DNA of 36,087 nt from Hyphomicrobiales bacterium (GCA_900472785.1 UCJH01000050.1:59960-96046); one strand, 5' to 3'. Numbered from the stretch's first letter, positions 1-7,935 are shown. Numbers and translations are program-made. Notes: generated by a model not told the origin, from the sequence alone.

Positions 1-114
1 CCTCAAGGGGGGAGATCATCCATTTCCCAAGCCGGCTTTTCTGTAAGGCGGACACAGAGGTTGCGGCCAATCTCCCCCCTTGAGGGGGAGATGTCCCGGA
101 GGGACAGAGGGGGG
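1..114. repeat. RIME-like inverted pair of palindromic intergenic repeats (left copy truncated by window edge)
   Basis: The stretch at 1-16 is the reverse complement of the start of the element at about 69-114. The right copy contains a C6/G5 palindrome around TTGAGG followed by a second small dyad (TCCCGGAGGGA) and ends in a G run. The same element recurs twice at 10584-10730, also as a facing pair. This form resembles the mosaic palindromic elements (RIME type) of rhizobia; the family name is an inference. It lies between the truncated upstream region and glcF, so an upstream glcE partner, if present, is outside the window. Confidence 0.8.
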
Positions 115-167
115 TACGCTTCGACAAAACCTGCGCTTGCCTTCAGACCCACGGAGGCCTGCAACTG

Positions 168-1475
168 ATGCAAACCACCTTCACCGCCGCCCAGCTTGCC
201 GATCCGCACGTTGCCGAGTCCGAGGCGATCCTGCGCAAATGCGTGCATTGCGGCTTCTGCACCGCCACCTGTCCCACCTATGTGACGCTGGGCAACGAGC
301 TCGACAGCCCGCGCGGCCGCATCTACCTGATCAAGGACATGCTGGAAAACGGTCGCGCCGCGGATGAGGAGGTCGTGACTCATATCGACCGCTGCTTGTC
401 CTGCCTTGCCTGCACGACGACCTGTCCCTCCGGCGTCGACTACATGCACCTGATCGACCACGCCCGCATCCACATCGAGCAGACCTACCGGCGTCCGCTG
501 AAAGATCGGTTCGTGCGGGCGGTGCTGGCCGCCGTTCTGCCCTATCCGTCGCGCTTCCGGTTGGCATTGCGTGCGGCCCGTCTCGGCCGTCCGTTTGCGG
601 GCATGATGAAGCGCGTCCCGTTGCTCAAGACCTTTGGCGTCATGCTCGATCTGGCTCCGGACACAGTCGCCCCGGCCTCCGACTCGACCCGGCCGGGAAA
701 CCGTCCGGCGCAGACGGCGCGGCGCGGCCGTGTCGCTCTTTTGAGCGGCTGTGCCCAGCCGGTGCTGAAACCCGGCATCAACGAGGCGACGATAAGGCTG
801 CTCACGCGCCTTGGCATCGACGTCGAAGTGCCGGCGGGGGAGGGCTGTTGCGGCGCGCTCGTCCACCATATGGGCCGGGAGGAAGAGGCGCTCGCGGCCG
901 CGCGCCGCAATGTCGACGTCTGGACGAAGGCGATCACGGACGGCGGGCTGGATGCCATCATCATCACCGCCTCGGGCTGCGGTACGACGATCAAGGACTA
1001 CGGGCATATGCTGCGCCTCGATCCGGGCTATGCCGAAAAAGCGGCAAGGGTTTCGGCGCTTGCCAAGGACGTGACCGAATATCTTTCGACGCTCGACTTG
1101 CCGCGGCTGGAGCCGAAGCGGGTCACGGTCGCCTATCACTCCGCCTGTTCGATGCAGCACGGGCAGAAGATCACCGTCGCGCCGAAGGCCCTTTTGAAGG
1201 CGGCGGGCTTCACGGTGCGCGATCCGGCGGAAGGTCATCTCTGCTGCGGCTCGGCCGGCACCTACAATATCCTCCAGCCGGAGATTTCGGCGACGCTGAA
1301 GGCGCGCAAGGTGAAAAACATCGAGGCAACCCGGCCGGACATCATCGCCACCGGCAATATCGGCTGCATCACCCAGATCGCCACCGGCACGGCAATCCCG
1401 ATCCTGCATACGGTGGAACTGCTCGACTGGGCCTATGGCGGCGAGAAGCCGGCAGAGATAGACATCGCAAACTGA
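168..1475 (+). CDS. glcF: Glycolate oxidase iron-sulfur subunit GlcF
   Basis: The 435-residue protein is the electron-transfer subunit of the membrane-associated glycolate oxidase (GlcDEF), which oxidises glycolate to glyoxylate. Two 4Fe-4S ferredoxin motifs are visible: C25-x2-C28-x2-C31-x3-C35-P and C76-x2-C79-x2-C82-x3-C86-P. They are followed by two cysteine-rich CCG domains, each ending in a CCG triplet (EGCCGAL and HLCCGSAG). Length and order match the family. The ATG at 168 is chosen because GGAGG lies 11 bases upstream (152-156) and the first Fe-S motif starts soon after. GlcD and GlcE are not in the window; a repeat element lies directly upstream, so an operon with glcDE cannot be shown. 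Related lactate or glycerol-3-phosphate oxidase Fe-S subunits share this architecture, but GlcF fits best. Confidence 0.93.
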   Translation: MQTTFTAAQLADPHVAESEAILRKCVHCGFCTATCPTYVTLGNELDSPRGRIYLIKDMLENGRAADEEVVTHIDRCLSCLACTTTCPSGVDYMHLIDHARIHIEQTYRRPLKDRFVRAVLAAVLPYPSRFRLALRAARLGRPFAGMMKRVPLLKTFGVMLDLAPDTVAPASDSTRPGNRPAQTARRGRVALLSGCAQPVLKPGINEATIRLLTRLGIDVEVPAGEGCCGALVHHMGREEEALAAARRNVDVWTKAITDGGLDAIIITASGCGTTIKDYGHMLRLDPGYAEKAARVSALAKDVTEYLSTLDLPRLEPKRVTVAYHSACSMQHGQKITVAPKALLKAAGFTVRDPAEGHLCCGSAGTYNILQPEISATLKARKVKNIEATRPDIIATGNIGCITQIATGTAIPILHTVELLDWAYGGEKPAEIDIAN

Positions 1476-1530
1476 AGCGTGGAATCCCCAATTTTCCAGC
1501 ACGGCGGTTGCGTTCCAGTTCGAGACGCGC

Positions 1531-1559
1531 TTGAATTGTGGCGAGTGAGGTTCCATAAC
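1531..1559 (+). promoter_or_regulatory. Candidate sigma70-type promoter for the DUF1353 lipoprotein gene
   Basis: TTGAAT at 1531-1536 and CATAAC at 1554-1559 are separated by 17 bases, and lie about 30 bases before the ATG at 1590. This is a partial match to the housekeeping consensus, found by eye only. Confidence 0.35.
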
Positions 1560-1589
1560 GAAACATGGCGTGCTTTGGGGGGAGGTTGC

Positions 1590-2381
1590 ATGGAGATTCG
1601 CCGTGCCGCGATGCTGTCCGCGTTGGCCTTTATGGTCAGCGCCTGCGAAAACAGTGAGAAAACCAGATCTGCAGAGATTCAGCCGCCAAAGGTCGTTCTT
1701 TCACGGGATCGGCCTTCCTACGGCCGCTTTACCACACCGCTGCGGCTAGAACCGCGAGGCTGCGAGAAGAAAGGCAGTTGCATCCTCTCTGCCGATTTGA
1801 ATTTCCATGATCCGCGGCAGGGATTGAACTGGTCTGCTCCCGCCGGCGGCAGGACGGACGGTGCAAGCATCCCGAAAATCTTCCAACCCTTTGTCGGTTC
1901 GCCCTTTGATCCGCGCTACCTGCGCGCCGCCGTCCTGCACGATCATTATTGCCTGAAAGAAAGACGGGTACGAACGTTCCTGAGAACCCACCGTGTTTTC
2001 TACAATGCGATGATGGCCATCGGTCTGGAGAAATCGGATGCGCTGGTGATGTATTTCGCCGTGATGATCGGCGGCCCGAAATGGTTTGAGCTTGTGCCCG
2101 GTGAAGTATGCGGACCGCTATGCGTACGCGATGCTCGCCTTGCAAGCCTTGGCATTCAATATCTCGATGATGGTCATGTTGTCGGGAAGCCTGCCCGTTA
2201 CGACGATCCTACTGTTCGCCAGAAGATGAAGGATGGCGCGGATTTTATTCGCGGGCGTGGTTCCAACATATCGCTGGATGAACTCGACCGTCGCGCGCAG
2301 GCTGAATTTCCCGGTGATCCGTTCTTGCAAAACCTCGGCAAGGAGAAGATCAGCACAAATGATCTTCTGCCACGTATGTAG
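1590..2381 (+). CDS. DUF1353-domain putative lipoprotein
   Basis: This 263-residue protein starts with a short basic N-terminus, a hydrophobic segment and a lipobox-like end (MVSAC), so it is probably a lipoprotein exported by Sec. The middle part carries the DUF1353 signature: DGASIP, then a histidine pair in LHDHYC about 40 residues later, then RVFYNAMMAIG. DUF1353 proteins are common in phages and bacteria; their function is unknown and a metal-dependent activity is only a guess. The start at 1590 is preferred over an in-frame ATG at 1479 because a strong GGGGGGAGG lies just upstream (about 1577-1585) and the signal sequence begins there. The gene converges on the L,D-transpeptidase at 2446, with a 13-bp hairpin between. 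Confidence 0.75.
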   Translation: MEIRRAAMLSALAFMVSACENSEKTRSAEIQPPKVVLSRDRPSYGRFTTPLRLEPRGCEKKGSCILSADLNFHDPRQGLNWSAPAGGRTDGASIPKIFQPFVGSPFDPRYLRAAVLHDHYCLKERRVRTFLRTHRVFYNAMMAIGLEKSDALVMYFAVMIGGPKWFELVPGEVCGPLCVRDARLASLGIQYLDDGHVVGKPARYDDPTVRQKMKDGADFIRGRGSNISLDELDRRAQAEFPGDPFLQNLGKEKISTNDLLPRM

Positions 2382-2392
2382 TATCAAGCGTG

Positions 2393-2426
2393 ACCTGAAT
2401 GGCGCGCTCCCTGGCGCCATTCAGGT
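2393..2426. terminator. Bidirectional hairpin between convergent genes
   Basis: A perfect 13-bp stem (ACCTGAATGGCGC at 2393-2405 with GCGCCATTCAGGT at 2414-2426) and an 8-base loop fill the short gap between the DUF1353 gene and the convergent transpeptidase. The T tract is weak on either side. Confidence 0.6.
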
Positions 2427-2445
2427 ATTTGATGCTGCCTCTGCT

Positions 2446-3135
2446 TCAACCGCCGAACAGCGTGCGCAGGAAATCGATGCCGCGGTCGTCGAAGCTGACG
2501 TCGCCCTGTCTGTTGCCGGGGCCGATGACGATGACCTTGGTGCCGATGGCTGCCTGGTTGTAGAGGTGCTCGACATCCTTGTTCATCATCCGGATGCAGC
2601 CGGACGACATGTTCTGGCCGATCGTCCAGGGCTGGTTCGTGCCATGGATGCGGAAACCGGAATCGCTTTTGCCCTTGTACAGGTAGAGGGCGCGGGCGCC
2701 GAGCGGATTGTCGATGCCGCCTTCCTGGAAGGCCGGAAGGATGTGGCCTTTCTTGCGTTCGCGGGCAATCATTTCCTTAGGCGGCGTCCAGCCCGGCCAT
2801 TCGGCCTTGCGCTGCACCTTGACCACGCCGGACCAGCCGAAGCCTTCGCGCCCGACGCCGATGCCATAACGCACCGCGCGGTTCTTGCCCTGCACGTAAT
2901 AGAGATACTTGTTGTTGGTATCGACGATGATGGTGCCGGGCTCTTCATTCGTCTGTAGTCGCACCTTGGTGCGCCAGAACTGCCTGGCCGGCATCTTCTG
3001 CTGTGCAATCTGCACGACGTCGCCGTTGCGGGCGGCGGGCCGCTCTCCGGTCGTAAAGGCCGAAGCTGCCGGTGCAGACAGTATAGTCGCAGCGGCGAGC
3101 ATCAACGCAGCCGCATTTTTCAATGCAAATCTCAT
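2446..3135 (-). CDS. L,D-transpeptidase (YkuD domain), exported
   Basis: The 229-residue protein has a cleavable signal peptide (hydrophobic residues about 7-26, AxA-type end) and a YkuD catalytic domain. The active-site signature is intact: HGTN with H164, then SSGCIRM with the nucleophile C180. Such enzymes act in the periplasm, making 3-3 peptidoglycan cross-links or attaching proteins to peptidoglycan; rhizobia grow at the pole using many of them. The ATG at 3135 is chosen over the longer frame from 3234 because the signal peptide starts there and AAGAGGGA lies upstream. The gene lies directly after a second YkuD gene on the same strand, with a strong hairpin between, so the two are probably separate transcripts. 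The exact substrate cannot be told. Confidence 0.9.
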   Translation of the reverse strand: MRFALKNAAALMLAAATILSAPAASAFTTGERPAARNGDVVQIAQQKMPARQFWRTKVRLQTNEEPGTIIVDTNNKYLYYVQGKNRAVRYGIGVGREGFGWSGVVKVQRKAEWPGWTPPKEMIARERKKGHILPAFQEGGIDNPLGARALYLYKGKSDSGFRIHGTNQPWTIGQNMSSGCIRMMNKDVEHLYNQAAIGTKVIVIGPGNRQGDVSFDDRGIDFLRTLFGG

Positions 3136-3177
3136 GGACGATTCCCTCTTAACCCCGTTGCGCACAAGGCTATTCAA

Positions 3178-3213
3178 TATTGCGGGCGGCGCAACCCGGC
3201 GCCGCCCGCAATA
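3178..3213 (-). terminator. Strong hairpin between the two L,D-transpeptidase genes
   Basis: A 15-bp perfect GC-rich stem (3178-3192 with 3199-3213) has a 6-base loop. It lies downstream of the 3286-4035 gene and upstream of the 2446-3135 gene. No T run follows on the minus strand, so it may act as an attenuating or RNA-stabilising structure rather than a classical terminator. Confidence 0.6.
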
Positions 3214-3285
3214 GCCAAAATGTGATCGCTGCATCTGTCACCCGGGAAACATCTGTTGCCGGAAAAACACTTTGTGCGGTGTTTT

Positions 3286-4035
3286 TTAAAGGACGATGAC
3301 TTTCGTGCCGACCTTGACGCGTTCGTAGAGGTCGACGACGTCCTCATTGCGCATGCGGATGCAGCCGGAAGAAACCGCATAGCCGATGGTCCAGGGCGCA
3401 TTCGTGCCGTGGATGCGGTAGAGCGTGCTGCCGAGATACATGGCGCGCGCGCCGAGCGGATTTTCCGGGCCGCCGGTCATGCTCACAGGCAGGAAATGGC
3501 CCTTTGCCGCCTCGCGGGCGCGCATTTCCGACGGCGGATTCCAGACCGGCCATTCGGCCTTGCGGGTTATCTTGTGCGCCCCCGCCCATTCGAAGCCGGG
3601 CTTGCCGACGCCGACGCCATAGCGCCGCGCCTGCCCATTGCTGCCGACGAGATAGAGGAAGCGGTTGTTGGTATCGATCACGATGGTGCCCGGCTTTTCG
3701 GACGTTTCGTAAGTCACGGTCTGCGGCAGGAATTGCGGGTCGAGCGGCTTGCTGGCCGGGCGCGCACCGCGAACGATGGCTGCCGGCTGTACGAGGGTGA
3801 CGCCCGAGCGCTGGCGCAGAATCCGCTGGCGCACGAGCTGTTTTCGGGTGGCGCGCGGTACCTGCTGGCGATAGACGACCGGCTCGACCGAACCGCCGAG
3901 TTGCATGATCCAGGGGGCGGTGAGATCCGGGCTGATGATCACCGGCGGACGGTTCTGATACCGGTCCTGGGCGTGCGTCACACCGGTCAATCCCAGAAGG
4001 ATGGACGTGGCAAGGAGAATGGATTTCTTGAGCAT
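3286..4035 (-). CDS. L,D-transpeptidase (YkuD domain), exported, paralogue of the next gene
   Basis: This 249-residue protein has a signal peptide (MLKKSILL..., end near residue 23), a basic linker of about 85 residues, and a C-terminal YkuD domain with H209 in HGTN and C225 in SSGCIRM. The domain is clearly paralogous to the neighbour at 2446: both contain a PGT-I-V/I-DTNN stretch, RKAEWP and NPLGARA blocks in the same order. The protein ends almost at the end of the catalytic domain, whereas the neighbour has an additional tail. The ATG at 4035 is chosen because the signal peptide begins there; the reading frame stays open to 4197. The pair suggests a local duplication. Role: periplasmic peptidoglycan cross-linking (family knowledge). 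Confidence 0.9.
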   Translation of the reverse strand: MLKKSILLATSILLGLTGVTHAQDRYQNRPPVIISPDLTAPWIMQLGGSVEPVVYRQQVPRATRKQLVRQRILRQRSGVTLVQPAAIVRGARPASKPLDPQFLPQTVTYETSEKPGTIVIDTNNRFLYLVGSNGQARRYGVGVGKPGFEWAGAHKITRKAEWPVWNPPSEMRAREAAKGHFLPVSMTGGPENPLGARAMYLGSTLYRIHGTNAPWTIGYAVSSGCIRMRNEDVVDLYERVKVGTKVIVL

Positions 4036-4287
4036 CGGGCGGACTCGCAACCTTTCGACGGAACTTTGCCAAAGCTCCGCACACCCCGCGGCAGCGAGGA
4101 GACGAAGGCTCGACGGGATAATTTGGCACCTTGAAAATCGGCGCCCTGCAATCGATCGTGGCACCGCGCGGAAACCGAATGGTAAACGGCCGTTCATTAA
4201 ACAGCCCCGGACGGCATAAAGCTTTGGGTAGGGTTATCGCCTGCTTTAGGACTATGGTTGGCGAATGGTAAAAGCTGGAAAAGACAG

Positions 4288-4935
4288 ATGAACGGGGGAC
4301 ATGGCGTGACGGCCAAGGGCATCATCACCGGGGAGGACGGGCGCGATCGCTGCGCCTGGCATGGCAATCTCGACGACTACCGGCGCTATCATGACGAGGA
4401 ATGGGGAACGCCGATGGCGGATGACCGGAGGCTGTTCGAGAAGATTTGCCTCGAGGGGTTCCAGTCGGGCCTGTCCTGGCTGACGATCCTGCGCAAGCGC
4501 GAGGCATTCCGCGCCGCCTTTGCCGGCTTCGATTTCGACATCGTCGCGAAGTTCGGCGAGGAGGATATCGCCCGTTGCCTGGGCGATGCCGGCATTGTGC
4601 GCCATCGCGGCAAGATCGTCTCGACGATCAACAACGCGAAGCGGGCGCAGGAGATGAAGGCCGAGTTCGGGTCTCTTGCCCGCTATTTCTGGAGCCATGA
4701 GCCGGGCCCGTCGGAGCGTCCCGCCATCGTCAGCTGGGAAGAGATCGCCGCCAATCCGACGACGCCGGCCTCGATCCGCATCTCCAAAGACCTGAAGAAG
4801 CGCGGCTGGACCTTTGTCGGCCCGACGACGGTCTATGCCTTCATGCAGGCCATGGGGCTGGTCAACGACCACATCGAGGGGTGCTTCTGCCGGCAGAGGG
4901 TGGAAGGTTTGCGGGCGTCCTTCAAGCGGCCCTGA
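4288..4935 (+). CDS. tag: DNA-3-methyladenine glycosylase I
   Basis: The 215-residue protein belongs to the Tag family (helix-hairpin-helix-fold glycosylase), which removes 3-methyladenine from alkylated DNA as the first step of base excision repair. The zinc-ligand set of Tag is present: C22, H35, H195 and C199. The active-site segment LEGFQSGLSW with E56 is intact, as is the family motif YHDEEWG. The ATG at 4288 has a GGAAAAG upstream; a TTG at 4258 and a GTG at 4306 are alternatives, and the conserved part starts only at residue 21. The gene stands alone between divergent and convergent neighbours, so no operon partner is suggested. Confidence 0.95.
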   Translation: MNGGHGVTAKGIITGEDGRDRCAWHGNLDDYRRYHDEEWGTPMADDRRLFEKICLEGFQSGLSWLTILRKREAFRAAFAGFDFDIVAKFGEEDIARCLGDAGIVRHRGKIVSTINNAKRAQEMKAEFGSLARYFWSHEPGPSERPAIVSWEEIAANPTTPASIRISKDLKKRGWTFVGPTTVYAFMQAMGLVNDHIEGCFCRQRVEGLRASFKRP

Positions 4936-4967
4936 TCGCGCTTCACATCGCCGTCAGCCGCTGAAGC

Positions 4968-4985
4968 CCCGTCGATAACGACGGG
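4968..4985. terminator. Small hairpin after tag
   Basis: A 7-bp stem (CCCGTCG / CGACGGG) closes an ATAA tetraloop in the 93-base gap between tag and the convergent small membrane protein gene. There is no T run, so termination is plausible but not shown. Confidence 0.4.
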
Positions 4986-5028
4986 CGCTAAAAAGATTTC
5001 GGCGCACCGGCAGGTTGTCTGCTGCCGC

Positions 5029-5223
5029 TCAATGAATGCGTGTCGTCGGCCGGTTGTTTTCGTAGAGAAGCCCGAGGCCGAAGATAACCAGCATCACGCC
5101 GATCACAAGCCATTCCTTGTTGTCGGACATGGCCATGCCGGTGATGATGTTGGAACCCTGCAGCATCCAGAGCGCACCGATCAATATGACGAAGGCACCG
5201 GCGATGTTCTTGAAAGTCTTCAT
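5029..5223 (-). CDS. Small two-helix membrane protein, unknown function
   Basis: The protein has 64 residues with two hydrophobic segments (about 8-30 and 38-57) separated by a short polar loop containing NKEW, and a charged tail. It is likely an inner-membrane hairpin protein. The ATG at 5223 has an ideal GGAGG seven bases upstream, which is the main reason for accepting so small a gene and for not using the longer frame to 5319. I do not recognise a named family. It follows the DUF305 gene on the same strand after 122 bases and could be cotranscribed with it. Confidence 0.7.
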   Translation of the reverse strand: MKTFKNIAGAFVILIGALWMLQGSNIITGMAMSDNKEWLVIGVMLVIFGLGLLYENNRPTTRIH

Positions 5224-5345
5224 GACGTCCTCCACGTTCACAACGACCAGTATGCGACTGATGCGGATTGTCGTCAACGCCCTGCGATGCAAGGCATTGG
5301 CGGCGCCCGTGAATGCCACAGGCGCAGCCTTTAGCGTGTGATCGA

Positions 5346-5750
5346 TCAGCCGCCGTTCTTCGCCAGCCAGTCCTTCATCATCGTTATTTCCGCTTCCTGT
5401 GCGGCGATGATGTCTTCGGCCAGTTTGCGCAGGGTTTCGTCCTTGCCGTATTCAAGCTCGATCTTCGCCATGTCGATGGCGCCCTGGTGATGGGCGATCA
5501 TGCCGCGCACGAAGTCGAGGTCGGTATTGCCGGAAAAGTCGATGTCCATGCCGGCATGCATTTTGGCGTTGGCCTGCGCAAAGGCCGTGCTCGACGGTCC
5601 GCTGTCGCCCTTGGGCTTGGCCATATCCATGTCTGCATGCGGGGTGGCGCCGTGATCCATGGTGCTGTGGTCCATGGCTTCCTGCGCCTGCGCCGTCAGC
5701 GGCAGAGCAAGCGTCAGGGCAAGCGCAATGAGAATGCGTTTCGATGTCAT
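5346..5750 (-). CDS. DUF305 (CopM-like) exported protein
   Basis: The protein has 134 residues: a Sec signal peptide (cleavage after AQA near residue 22), then a Met/His-rich stretch (MDHSTMDHG, HADMDM), then a DUF305 ferritin-like helical region. The DUF305 signature DLDFVRGMIAHHQGAIDMA and the later MM motif are present. Family members such as CopM bind copper or silver in the periplasm; here metal binding is inferred from the motifs. The next gene downstream of its promoter side (5805-6179) is only 54 bases away on the same strand and also encodes an exported His/Cys protein, which suggests a small metal-handling operon. No copper ATPase or multicopper oxidase is nearby. Confidence 0.9.
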   Translation of the reverse strand: MTSKRILIALALTLALPLTAQAQEAMDHSTMDHGATPHADMDMAKPKGDSGPSSTAFAQANAKMHAGMDIDFSGNTDLDFVRGMIAHHQGAIDMAKIELEYGKDETLRKLAEDIIAAQEAEITMMKDWLAKNGG

Positions 5751-5804
5751 TGGTTTTCTCTCAAATCTGATGGTTTCGGTATCGAGGCGGTGTCTCCGCT
5801 TCGG

Positions 5805-6179
5805 TCAGGCTTGAAAGAAAAACTTGGGCGGCGGATAGCGGGGCTTGATCTTCGTGGCGATCATCGTCGCCTGCGGCATGGCAACCGGCGTCGATGGCAT
5901 GACGCGGGGAGGGGTTATGGCGAGGGCTGATGTTTCGATGGCGAAGCAGGCGGCGCAGAGGAGCGGGTGCACGCTCTTTGAAGGATGCCGGCATTCGGTG
6001 TCGCCACCACCGCAACCATCCTGTTCGCCCGCCACTTCATGCGATGCGGCGTTCTGATTGTGCATGTGGCTGGAAGCGGCATGTCCGGGCATGCCGCGCA
6101 TCTCGATCTGCGCAAGCGCAGCCGTCCAGCCGCTGATCACGGCGCAGAACATCAGGAGGGCAAGGCTCATCATTCGCAT
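5805..6179 (-). CDS. Small exported Cys/His protein, DUF2946-like
   Basis: The 124-residue protein has a signal peptide (MRMMSLALLMFC..., end near ALA), a Met/His-rich part (MRGMPGH, SHMH), a cysteine-containing segment (DGCGGGDTEC) and a core HPLLCAACF, ending in a proline-rich PRYPPPKFF tail. The cysteine pair after HP and the proline tail resemble DUF2946 proteins, often found beside copper-handling genes; the match is by eye and moderate. The ATG at 6179 is chosen over 6209 because it begins the signal peptide. It probably forms an operon with the DUF305 gene. Confidence 0.65.
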   Translation of the reverse strand: MRMMSLALLMFCAVISGWTAALAQIEMRGMPGHAASSHMHNQNAASHEVAGEQDGCGGGDTECRHPSKSVHPLLCAACFAIETSALAITPPRVMPSTPVAMPQATMIATKIKPRYPPPKFFFQA

Positions 6180-6391
6180 GGCTGGAAACCTAGGACGGAA
6201 GCGCGGCAAAAGGAAGATGTTCCAATGTCTTTGTCAGTCCGTCAGCGCCATCGTGTTCTTCTTTTTTGATGGACGATGACACCCTCAGCCATGGGAGGAT
6301 ATTTACGCGCCATTAAGCTCGTTCGCCTAACCTTTTAAGGCGACCATCACCGAACGGTTGTCGCGGCGCAATCATGATGAACCACTGAAAA

Positions 6392-6406
6392 CTCAACGGC
6401 GTTGAG
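6392..6406. promoter_or_regulatory. Short perfect dyad upstream of the hydroxylase gene
   Basis: CTCAACG and CGTTGAG flank a single central G, about 45 bases before the gene start at 6450. A dyad with this spacing could be an operator; no regulator is adjacent. Confidence 0.3.
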
Positions 6407-6420
6407 ACCGATGTTTCCCT

Positions 6421-6458
6421 GGCGAACACCCGGATTCGCCAACTTCTGAATGGCGAAT
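6421..6458 (+). promoter_or_regulatory. Mutually exclusive hairpins over the start of the hydroxylase gene
   Basis: Arm 1 TGGCGAA (6420-6426), arm 2 ATTCGCCA (6434-6441) and arm 3 TGGCGAAT (6451-6458) allow either a 1:2 or a 2:3 hairpin. The 2:3 hairpin (8 bp, 9-base loop) would hide the ATG at 6450 in its base. Confidence 0.35.
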
Positions 6459-7487
6459 TTCATGGACGTATTTCATTCGCTCTGGGCGGAAATCATATAC
6501 ATGATGTCTCCGCTGACGGATATTCTCGATCAGCGCAGCATTTTTTCCTATCTGGGCGCGATATTTTTCGTATTCCTGTTCATCGTCATCGTTCGTTTGC
6601 GCCGGCCACACAAGGAAATCCGCGGCCGCGCCCTGTGGCGGCTTCTCACCAAGCGGTCGGTCTGGCTGCATCGATCCGCGCTGCTCGACTACAAGCTCTA
6701 CCTCTTCAATCTGCCGCTGATGGCCTTCGTTCTCGGCTTTTTCATCGTCAGCAGCAGTTTCTGGTCCAATCTGTTTACAAGCGGCCTGACGTCACTTTTT
6801 GGGCCTGCCGCAACCACGACCTCCACCCATTGGGGCATCATCGCGATGCTCGCTGTGGTGCAGGTGCTGGCGTTGGACTTCGGCTACTGGCTGGGCCATG
6901 CGGCCATGCACAAGAGCCCGATCCTGTGGCAGTTCCACAAGCTGCATCATTCCGCCGAAGTCATGACGCCGGCCACCGAGTTCCGTCAGCATCCGGTCGA
7001 GCTGATCCTGATGCCCTGCGTGATCGGGGTAACGACGGGGTTTTCCTATGCGGTGACCACGCACTGGTTCGGGACCGGCGCGGTCGCAATGGGGACGGTC
7101 GGCTACAACATCATCCTGTGCGTGCATATGCTGACCTTTCATCATGTCCGGCATTCGCACATCAACATCCCCTTTACCGGCGTGATGGGGCTCATCCTCC
7201 ACAGCCCGGCGCATCACCAGATCCATCACTCGGACAACCCGAAGCATTTCGATCGCAACATGGGCTATATGCTGTCGATCTGGGACTGGCTGGCCGGCAC
7301 GCTTCATATGCCCCAGCCCGGCGAGCGGGTGGTTCTCGGCGTCGGCCACGAAGGCGAGGAACATGACAGCGTCGCCAATGCGATATGGGTGCCGTTTCGC
7401 GATGCGGGGATGTTGATCCGCAAGAAGTCGCTGCGAATCTGGCGCAGAGTGCGTCCGCACGCGGTGGCCAACAAGGACGCCGGCTAA
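6450..7487 (+). CDS. Sterol desaturase / fatty acid hydroxylase family membrane protein
   Basis: The 345-residue integral membrane protein carries the di-iron histidine boxes of the fatty acid hydroxylase superfamily: GHAAMH, FHKLHHS, HHVRHSH and HHQIHHS, in the usual order. Hydrophobic segments lie near residues 30-50, 85-105, 125-145 and 190-215. Such enzymes use O2 and two irons to hydroxylate or desaturate lipids, including bacterial sterol-like, hopanoid, carotenoid or ornithine-lipid substrates; the substrate here is unknown. The ATG at 6450 has no clear Shine-Dalgarno and is covered by a potential hairpin, so the ATG at 6462 is a real alternative that keeps all motifs. It is not in an operon with either neighbour. 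Confidence 0.85.
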   Translation: MANFMDVFHSLWAEIIYMMSPLTDILDQRSIFSYLGAIFFVFLFIVIVRLRRPHKEIRGRALWRLLTKRSVWLHRSALLDYKLYLFNLPLMAFVLGFFIVSSSFWSNLFTSGLTSLFGPAATTTSTHWGIIAMLAVVQVLALDFGYWLGHAAMHKSPILWQFHKLHHSAEVMTPATEFRQHPVELILMPCVIGVTTGFSYAVTTHWFGTGAVAMGTVGYNIILCVHMLTFHHVRHSHINIPFTGVMGLILHSPAHHQIHHSDNPKHFDRNMGYMLSIWDWLAGTLHMPQPGERVVLGVGHEGEEHDSVANAIWVPFRDAGMLIRKKSLRIWRRVRPHAVANKDAG

Positions 7488-7536
7488 CCCCGGTGTGTTG
7501 CGGCTCCGCGCCGGGCTCGTTCTCCAGTTTGAACTA

Positions 7537-7935
7537 TCAGCCGTTCAGCGGTGGAAAGGCGAAGACGCCGTGCAGCCGGCCCTTGGCGGCGGCGATCTCC
7601 GACGAGCCGACGCAGAAGATGCGGCTTCTCGGCCCGTCATCGAGCACGATCGTCGTGCAATAGCAGAAGGAGGAGGATATCGACGTCGCCTCTTCCAGGA
7701 CGTTCAACACCGTTTGCCGATCTTCCTTCGCATATCGGCGCACAAGGTCCAGAAGGCCATGGGCGTCCGGTCCCAGCGCATGACGCGCCCGCGCCTTGGC
7801 GCCGATGCTGAAAAGACCGGTGGACAGGTCGCAGGTCCAGCTTTCCAGCACATGGCTGCCCTCGATCAGCGCCTGGGTCCATTGTTCATGGGCACGCGTC
7901 TCCTCCGCCTGGATGGCGGCAAAGCCCGGCATCAT
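7537..7935 (-). CDS. Small orphan PAS-like protein (paralogue of 19931-20374)
   Basis: The coordinates give the canonical ATG start (132 residues). I do not recognise a named family. The core ESW-x2-DLSTGLF, a KEDRQTVLNVLEEA helix and a following SSSFCYCTTI strand with a DG turn resemble the end, linker and strands of a PAS_3-type sensor fold, with no output domain attached. A hand alignment with the protein at 19931 shows about 40 identities in 82 positions. An upstream extension to an ATT codon at 7984-7986 is in frame, preceded by AGGAGG at 7993-7998 at a 6-base spacing. That would make 149 residues, close to the paralogue's 147. The ATG at 7935 has no good ribosome-binding site. The gene is divergent from the HTH gene at 8256. 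Confidence 0.75.
   Translation of the reverse strand: MMPGFAAIQAEETRAHEQWTQALIEGSHVLESWTCDLSTGLFSIGAKARARHALGPDAHGLLDLVRRYAKEDRQTVLNVLEEATSISSSFCYCTTIVLDDGPRSRIFCVGSSEIAAAKGRLHGVFAFPPLNG

Noticed and set aside
3..1556. Long minus-strand reading frame of 517 codons opposite glcF
   Set aside because: It is the shadow of glcF in a GC-rich gene; it has no domain pattern, and its first part reads the intergenic repeat.
2233..2958. Plus-strand frame of 241 codons overlapping the DUF1353 end and opposite the first transpeptidase
   Set aside because: Shadow of two well-supported genes; no ribosome site or motif.
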